The notes beneath the pieces were generated by a model that was given only the letters and a program-made list of their open reading frames with translations, made no database searches and was not told the DNA's origin. Positions 31,747-36,690 of a stretch of DNA of 36,690 nt are shown here, piece by piece. The stretch is from Prochlorococcus sp. AG-436-C13 (lineage in GTDB: Bacteria; Cyanobacteriota; Cyanobacteriia; PCC-6307; Cyanobiaceae): contig QCPC01000016.1 in assembly GCA_003212695.1 (NCBI GenBank), positions 1 through 36,690 of the forward strand, read 5' to 3'. Within the stretch, counting starts at the first letter, position 1. Each line of letters opens with the position of its first letter. The position numbers were made by a program, and so were the translations under genes.

Positions 31747-31813
31747 ACTCTTAAAAAGAGTAAGAAAATTAATTGTCTAGGTTCTAGTTAGCTTCACCTG
31801 AGCAAAGCTAACT
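31747..31813 (-). promoter_or_regulatory. Two hairpins between tuf and rpsJ
   Basis: The larger has a perfect 9-base-pair stem, AGTTAGCTT (31786-31794) with AAGCTAACT (31805-31813), and a 10-base loop. The smaller is ACTCTT/AAGAGT (31747-31752 with 31756-31761), about 20 bases before the rpsJ start. In the direction of transcription the large stem is not directly followed by T residues, so it is more likely a processing or attenuation element, or a stabiliser of the tuf mRNA end, than a full terminator. Confidence 0.5.
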
Positions 31814-31862
31814 CAGTAAATCTAACCGATGGTCAGATCATAAATACACCATTATGAAAAAT

Positions 31863-33062
31863 TTATTTAATAATCTTAGAAACAACACCTGCCCCAATTG
31901 TTCTGCCACCTTCACGAATAGCAAACCTCATACCCTGCTCAATTGCAACTGGACAAATAAGTTCTCCAGTCATTTTAATCCTGTCACCAGGCATGACCAT
32001 CTCAACACTGCTTCCATCATCGGCCGTAAATGCAGTGATTTGGCCAGTTACATCTGTTGTCCGTATATAAAACTGCGGACGATAACCTGCAAAAAATGGT
32101 GTATGCCTTCCGCCTTCTTCTTTCTTTAGGACATAAACCTCGCCTTCAAATTGAGTATGAGGAGTAATAGAACCTTTTTTCACAAGCACCATTCCTCTCT
32201 CTATATCCTCTTTTTGTATTCCTCTCAAAAGGAGTCCGACGTTATCACCTGCCATTCCTTCATCAAGCAATTTGCGGAACATTTCAACACCAGTAACTGT
32301 TGTCAGGCGCGTATCACGAATCCCAACTATCTCTACCTCTTCTCCTACAGTTACCTTCCCTCTTTCAATTCTTCCAGTGGCTACTGTACCTCTACCAGTG
32401 ATAGAGAAGACATCCTCTACTGCCATTAGGAAAGGCTTGTCAACTTCCCTTTCTGGCTCTGGAATAGATTCATCTACAGCTTTCATTAATTCATCTATTT
32501 TTCCTTCCCAATCTGCTTCTCCCTCAATAGCTTTTAAACCAGATACTTGAACAATTGGAATTTCATCTCCAGGAAAATCATAACTATCCAAAAGTTCTCG
32601 TATCTCCATCTCGACCAATTCAATTATTTCTGGATCATCAACCATGTCACACTTATTGAGAGCAACAACAAGAGCTGGAACCCCTACCTGTTTTGCTAAA
32701 AGAATGTGTTCTTTTGTTTGAGCCATTGGCCCATCTGTAGCGGCACATACCAAAATAGCTCCATCCATCTGAGCCGCACCTGTGATCATATTTTTCACAT
32801 AATCAGCATGTCCTGGACAGTCAACATGGGCATAGTGCCTGCCCTCTGTTTCATATTCAACATGAGCTGTATTAATTGTGATACCGCGCTCTCTTTCCTC
32901 AGGAGCACCATCAATATCACCATAATCTTGGACTTCTGCCTGCCCTTTCTTCGCCAACACACTTGTGATGGCGGCTGTAAGGGTAGTTTTGCCGTGATCA
33001 ACATGCCCTATTGTCCCAATGTTGACGTGAGGCTTGTTTCTTTCGAACTTCTCTCTGGCCAT
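31863..33062 (-). CDS. tuf: Elongation factor Tu
   Basis: EF-Tu is the GTPase that brings aminoacyl-tRNA to the ribosome. The 399-residue protein shows GHVDHGKT (19-26), the switch segment [23 protein letters not shown] and NKCD, followed by domains 2 and 3 ([20 protein letters not shown], then [20 protein letters not shown]). The N-terminus [20 protein letters not shown] is the standard cyanobacterial start at ATG. It is located 46 bases after fusA in the str cluster. Only one tuf copy is seen in the window. Confidence 0.99.
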   Translation of the reverse strand: MAREKFERNKPHVNIGTIGHVDHGKTTLTAAITSVLAKKGQAEVQDYGDIDGAPEERERGITINTAHVEYETEGRHYAHVDCPGHADYVKNMITGAAQMDGAILVCAATDGPMAQTKEHILLAKQVGVPALVVALNKCDMVDDPEIIELVEMEIRELLDSYDFPGDEIPIVQVSGLKAIEGEADWEGKIDELMKAVDESIPEPEREVDKPFLMAVEDVFSITGRGTVATGRIERGKVTVGEEVEIVGIRDTRLTTVTGVEMFRKLLDEGMAGDNVGLLLRGIQKEDIERGMVLVKKGSITPHTQFEGEVYVLKKEEGGRHTPFFAGYRPQFYIRTTDVTGQITAFTADDGSSVEMVMPGDRIKMTGELICPVAIEQGMRFAIREGGRTIGAGVVSKIIK

Positions 33063-33108
33063 TTGTTTAAAGAATCAGTTTAATAATAGACGATTGATGT
33101 CGAAGATA

Positions 33109-35184
33109 TCAGGAATTGCCCTGATTCTTAGAGATGATTGCTTCAGCAACATTACGAGGAACTTCCTCGTACTGGCTAAACTCCATTGAAAATATACCTC
33201 GACCTTGTGTCATAGAGCGAAGTTGAGTGGCGTAACCAAACATTTCCGCTAAAGGTACTTTCGATTGAACCTTAGAAACTCCATCATCTATTGATTGCCC
33301 TTCTACCTGGCCTCTCCTAGAAGAAAGGTCACCAATAATAGAACCAAGGAAATCTTCAGGAACTTCTACTTCTACTTTCATCATCGGCTCAAGCAAGACA
33401 GGATTACATTTTTTTACTCCGTCTTTAAATGCCATAGAGCCTGCGATCTTAAACGCCATCTCTGATGAATCAACATCATGAAAAGAACCATCTACCATAG
33501 TCACCTTTACATCAATCAAGGGATAACCTGCTAATACACCAGATTCACAAGTTTCTTTCATTCCATTAGATGCTGGTCCAATAAATTCCTTTGGAACTGC
33601 ACCACCAACAATCTTGTTGACAAATACAAAACCAGATTCAGGTTCTCCAGGCTCCATTTCAATAACAACATGACCATATTGACCTTTTCCTCCTGTCTGA
33701 CGAGCATATTTGCCCTCTCCTTTAGAACTTGATCTAATTGTTTCTCGATAAGAAACCTGGGGAGCACCTATATTTGCCTCAACCTTGAATTCACGAAGCA
33801 TTCTATCTACAAGAATTTCCAAATGCAGTTCTCCCATACCTGCAATAACAGTTTGATTAGTTTCCTGATCGGTTCTTACTCGGAATGTTGGATCTTCTTC
33901 TGCCAAAGAAACTAAAGCCTTTGAAAGCTTTTCCATATCCCCTTTAGTCTTAGGCTCTACAGCAACTGATATAACTGGCTCTGGAACAAAAAGTGTTTCA
34001 AGAACAATCGGATCTTCCGTTGAACATAATGTGTCCCCAGTAGTTGTATTTTTCAGGCCAAGTACAGCACCCAAATCACCAGCTCGCAGCTGATCAACTT
34101 CCTCACGATCATCAGCTTTTAAAACAACTAATCTTGATATTCTTTCTTTAGCATCTTTTGTGGAATTGAGCACATAACTTCCTTTCTCTAGGACTCCTGA
34201 ATACATCCTCACAAAAGTCAACTTTCCATAAGGGTCAGCCATTACCTTGAAAGCTAAAGCACTAAATGGAGCCCCATCTTCCGAAGGCCTTACATCCTCT
34301 TTGCCATTTGGCAACAATCCCTGAATTGGAGGTACATCGATAGGTGCTGGCAAATAATCAATTACTGCATCTAAGACGAGTTGAACACCCTTATTTTTAA
34401 ATGCAGACCCACATAGCATTGGAACTAATCCATGTTTAAGAACTCCTTCTCTAATTCCTTTTTTTAATTGTTCTGTAGTTAATTCTCCATTTTCAAGAAA
34501 ATGTTCAATCAACTCTTCATCAGTTTCTGCAACAGTTTCCATTAAAGTACTGCGCCACTTCGCAGCTTCATCTTTCATACCATCAGGAATATCTGTCTCT
34601 TCTATATCAGTTCCTAGATCATTTTTATAGATATAAGCTTTATTCCCAACAAGATCAATAATGCCTGACAAGTCGCCCTCAGCTCCTATAGGAAGCTGTA
34701 TAGGAGCTGCATTAGCCTTTAAACGATCCTTAATTTGGCCATATACCTTAAGGAAATCTGCTCCTGTCCGATCCATCTTATTAACAAATACCATTCTAGG
34801 AACCGTATAACGATCAGCTTGCCTCCAAACAGTTTCAGACTGTGGCTGAACTCCTCCAACAGCACAGAATACAGCTATTACTCCATCCAGAACTCTCATG
34901 GACCTTTCAACTTCAATAGTGAAGTCAACGTGTCCTGGAGTATCAATAATATTGATTCTATGATCCTGCCAACTAGTTGAGATTGCAGCAGCAGTGATTG
35001 TTATACCTCTCTCTCTCTCTTGAGCCATCCAATCAGTAACAGCTGCGCCATCATGAACTTCACCGATCTTGTGAACTACACCTGAATAGAAAAGTATCCT
35101 TTCAGTAGTAGTGGTCTTTCCAGCGTCAATATGCGCTGCAATACCAATATTTCTTACACGTTCTAGGGGGAAGGCACGAGCCAC
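33109..35184 (-). CDS. fusA: Elongation factor G
   Basis: EF-G is the GTPase that drives translocation on the ribosome. The 691-residue protein has AHIDAGKT (17-24), [18 protein letters not shown] and NKMDRTGAD, then domains II-V. The domain IV tip region ([19 protein letters not shown]) and the domain V end (GFMSQYEEVP-like [15 protein letters not shown]) are in place. Start is GTG at 35182-35184 ([15 protein letters not shown]); no closer ATG fits. It lies between rpsG (92 bases upstream) and tuf. Confidence 0.99.
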   Translation of the reverse strand: MARAFPLERVRNIGIAAHIDAGKTTTTERILFYSGVVHKIGEVHDGAAVTDWMAQERERGITITAAAISTSWQDHRINIIDTPGHVDFTIEVERSMRVLDGVIAVFCAVGGVQPQSETVWRQADRYTVPRMVFVNKMDRTGADFLKVYGQIKDRLKANAAPIQLPIGAEGDLSGIIDLVGNKAYIYKNDLGTDIEETDIPDGMKDEAAKWRSTLMETVAETDEELIEHFLENGELTTEQLKKGIREGVLKHGLVPMLCGSAFKNKGVQLVLDAVIDYLPAPIDVPPIQGLLPNGKEDVRPSEDGAPFSALAFKVMADPYGKLTFVRMYSGVLEKGSYVLNSTKDAKERISRLVVLKADDREEVDQLRAGDLGAVLGLKNTTTGDTLCSTEDPIVLETLFVPEPVISVAVEPKTKGDMEKLSKALVSLAEEDPTFRVRTDQETNQTVIAGMGELHLEILVDRMLREFKVEANIGAPQVSYRETIRSSSKGEGKYARQTGGKGQYGHVVIEMEPGEPESGFVFVNKIVGGAVPKEFIGPASNGMKETCESGVLAGYPLIDVKVTMVDGSFHDVDSSEMAFKIAGSMAFKDGVKKCNPVLLEPMMKVEVEVPEDFLGSIIGDLSSRRGQVEGQSIDDGVSKVQSKVPLAEMFGYATQLRSMTQGRGIFSMEFSQYEEVPRNVAEAIISKNQGNS

Positions 35185-35276
35185 AGCTATTTCTCCAGTT
35201 TCAATGGGTTAAAACGGATGTGACTCTACAGGTCAATAGGTAAAAGTGAAAGCATTTAAATTTATATCTAAAAAAA

Positions 35277-35747
35277 TCAATACCGATAATGAGCAAAAGC
35301 TTTATTAGCTTCTGCCATTTTATGGGTTTCCTCACGCTTCCTCACTGCGTTACCAGCTTCGTTAGCTGCATCCATTAATTCACCAGCCAGCTTATGAGCC
35401 ATACTTCTTCCATTTCTAGATCGAGAAAAATTAACAAGCCATCTCAAAGCCATTGCAGTCCCTCTTTCCTGACGAACTTCCATGGGAACTTGATAAGTTG
35501 CACCACCCACTCGCCTTGCTCTTACTTCTACTAGAGGAGTTGCATTCTTTATAGCTGTTTCAAAAAGTTCTATAGGGTCTCCTCCCGTTCGCTCATTTAT
35601 TAATCCAAACGCTTGAGACAAAATTCTTTGAGCAGTAGATTTTTTACCATGCTTCATTAATCTTGCAACCATCATTGTCGCAAGACGATTATTAAATTGA
35701 GGATCAGGCAGAACTGGTCTTTTTTCGGCTGCGTTTCGTCTAGACAT
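35277..35747 (-). CDS. rpsG: 30S ribosomal protein S7
   Basis: S7 organises the 30S head around the 3' domain of 16S rRNA. The 156-residue length is standard. Signatures are [23 protein letters not shown] (at the N-terminus, in two segments), [20 protein letters not shown] and [21 protein letters not shown]. Start is ATG at 35745-35747. It follows rpsL by 43 bases. S7 is the translational repressor of the str operon in E. coli; whether this applies here cannot be read from the sequence. Confidence 0.99.
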   Translation of the reverse strand: MSRRNAAEKRPVLPDPQFNNRLATMMVARLMKHGKKSTAQRILSQAFGLINERTGGDPIELFETAIKNATPLVEVRARRVGGATYQVPMEVRQERGTAMALRWLVNFSRSRNGRSMAHKLAGELMDAANEAGNAVRKREETHKMAEANKAFAHYRY

Positions 35748-35790
35748 AAGGATTAAATAAAGAAATAACTAATAATTAATTAAGAATTAT

Positions 35791-36165
35791 TTATGATTTA
35801 GGAGATTTGGCACCGTATTTAGAACGTGATTGCCGACGATCCTTAACTCCTGCTGTATCTAACGTCCCTCGAATTATGTGGTAACGAACGCCAGGGAGAT
35901 CTTTTACTCTTCCCCCCCGTAACAAAACTACGGAATGTTCTTGAAGATTATGACCAATACCAGGAATATACGCAGTTACTTCGAAGCCCGAAGTCAAGCG
36001 AACCCTAGCAACCTTGCGCAAAGCAGAGTTAGGTTTCTTGGGAGTTGAAGTATAAACCCTAGTGCATACACCTCTGCGTTCTGGGCATGATCTCAATGCT
36101 GGCGACTTTGTTTTGCGAGTAAGGCGCTGTCGCTCAGTTCTAATTAGCTGTTGAATGGTTGGCAT
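35791..36165 (-). CDS. rpsL: 30S ribosomal protein S12
   Basis: S12 takes part in decoding and is the site of streptomycin resistance changes. The 124-residue protein shows [40 protein letters not shown] (with the Lys of [11 protein letters not shown]), [20 protein letters not shown] and the [13 protein letters not shown] loop. Start is ATG at 36163-36165. It is the first gene of the str cluster and is divergent from gltB. A run of seven G on the coding strand (35912-35918) encodes the Gly-Gly of LLRGGRV. Confidence 0.99.
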   Translation of the reverse strand: MPTIQQLIRTERQRLTRKTKSPALRSCPERRGVCTRVYTSTPKKPNSALRKVARVRLTSGFEVTAYIPGIGHNLQEHSVVLLRGGRVKDLPGVRYHIIRGTLDTAGVKDRRQSRSKYGAKSPKS

Positions 36166-36221
36166 CGAAGATTGACTAGGTCAGTAATCAGTAAAATTTG
36201 GACCCGAATCCATAGTCTTCT

Positions 36222-36227
36222 ATTCTA
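36222..36227 (-). promoter_or_regulatory. Candidate -10 box (TAGAAT) of the rpsL operon
   Basis: On the minus strand TAGAAT lies about 57 bases before the rpsL start codon and is a good match to the bacterial -10 consensus. No -35 box at normal spacing is clear. The call rests on the motif and its position only. Confidence 0.3.
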
Positions 36228-36421
36228 CTAGCTCGTGTGCAATAAGGAGAATTTTACTAAAATCATTTATGTCTATTCGAAGCTATTAGAGAAAAAAACA
36301 CTCAAACAATTGATTTATCACTCTTCACGTTTTAGAACAATTAAATACATCCATCTAGGATAATTTATACCTATGGCAACTCTTTTCTTACTAAGGCGCA
36401 TCTAAAACTTTGGTTGCATTC

Positions 36422-36690
36422 ATGCCTAACAAATCACATATTTCTAATTGGCCATACTGCGATAGCAGTTCTCCAAGTTCCTTAACAGAAGAAAGGGATT
36501 CTTGTGGAGTAGGGTTTTTAGCTCAAATTGAAGGCAAAGCAAGCCACTGGATACTTCAACAAGCACTTAGAGGACTTAAGTGCATGGAGCATAGAGGAGG
36601 CTGTGGAGGAGATGGTGACTCAGGAGATGGGGCCGGTATCCTTTGTGCCATTCCTTGGACTTATCTAGAAGAAGTTTGGCCCGAAGCAAA
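36422..36690 (+). CDS. gltB: Glutamate synthase (probably ferredoxin-dependent), N-terminal part, cut by right edge
   Basis: The first 89 codons of the large glutamate synthase subunit (GOGAT) are visible. This enzyme turns glutamine plus 2-oxoglutarate into two glutamates in nitrogen assimilation. The translation from ATG at 36422 runs MPNKSHISNWPYCDSSS...ERDSCGVGFLAQI. Cys28, in the CGVGF motif, would become the N-terminal nucleophile of the glutaminase domain after removal of a 27-residue propeptide. HRGGCGGDGDSGDGAGI is the next conserved block. The rest lies outside the window, so the ferredoxin versus NAD(P)H type is not decidable from this part; ferredoxin-dependent is inferred from the lineage. 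It is divergent from rpsL with 256 bases between starts; no clear GTAN8TAC NtcA site was found. Confidence 0.93.
   Translation, partial: MPNKSHISNWPYCDSSSPSSLTEERDSCGVGFLAQIEGKASHWILQQALRGLKCMEHRGGCGGDGDSGDGAGILCAIPWTYLEEVWPEA

Noticed and set aside
32706-33083. 125-codon plus-strand frame opposite tuf
   Set aside because: EF-Tu is certain on the other strand; the frame is a shadow caused by strong codon bias.
36166-36421. NtcA site upstream of gltB
   Set aside because: No GTAN8TAC palindrome at a plausible distance from a -10 box was seen by eye.

Overview
The window looks like a chromosomal segment of a low-GC marine picocyanobacterium, most likely a low-light Prochlorococcus of the SS120/MIT9211 kind. 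This is inferred from: the cyanobacterial split of RNA polymerase beta' into RpoC1 and RpoC2; the str operon with rpsJ after tuf; an LL-diaminopimelate aminotransferase (DapL); an RNase E ending in the cyanobacterial arginine-rich PNPase-binding motif; a membrane-anchored tocopherol-type methyltransferase; AT-rich sequence; and very tight gene packing. The exact strain was not checked by any search.

Layout. Positions 1-7187 (minus) hold rpoB-rpoC1-rpoC2, with rpoC2 cut by the left edge. Positions 7470-8618 (minus) hold rpsT and a TatD nuclease. hisD (plus) converges on rpiA and a Deg/HtrA protease (minus). Positions 12040-17820 (plus) are the translation/transcription operon rimP-nusA-ylxR-infB behind a hairpin-rich leader. 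A small DUF3493-type membrane protein (minus) and tRNA-Thr(CGT) follow. Positions 18200-18866 form the largest gene-poor stretch. It has a strong terminator hairpin, an unusually GC-rich block that may be an unannotated RNA or a gene relic, and a short interrupted reading frame.

Positions 18867-22898 hold a radical SAM protein converging on a CPBP membrane protease, clpS and dapL. Positions 22995-28311 (plus) hold a large radical SAM/DUF2344 fusion, rne with a structured leader and a 14-C homopolymer inside its coding region, and rnhB. Then come a DUF1997 gene (minus), pheA (plus), an MPBQ-type methyltransferase and a LON-domain protein (minus). The str cluster rpsL-rpsG-fusA-tuf-rpsJ (all minus) occupies 31406-36165. 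The right edge holds the first 89 codons of gltB (plus), divergent from rpsL.

Most of the window is housekeeping: transcription (rpoBC, nusA), translation (rpsT, rpsL, rpsG, rpsJ, fusA, tuf, infB, rimP), RNA turnover (rne, rnhB), proteolysis (Deg, ClpS, CPBP, LON-domain) and amino-acid/nitrogen metabolism (hisD, dapL, pheA, gltB). No mobile element, CRISPR array, prophage or defence system is visible. The items most worth a second look are the GC-rich block at about 18300-18620, the leaders of rimP and rne, the C14 tract in rne, and the two uncharacterised radical SAM proteins.
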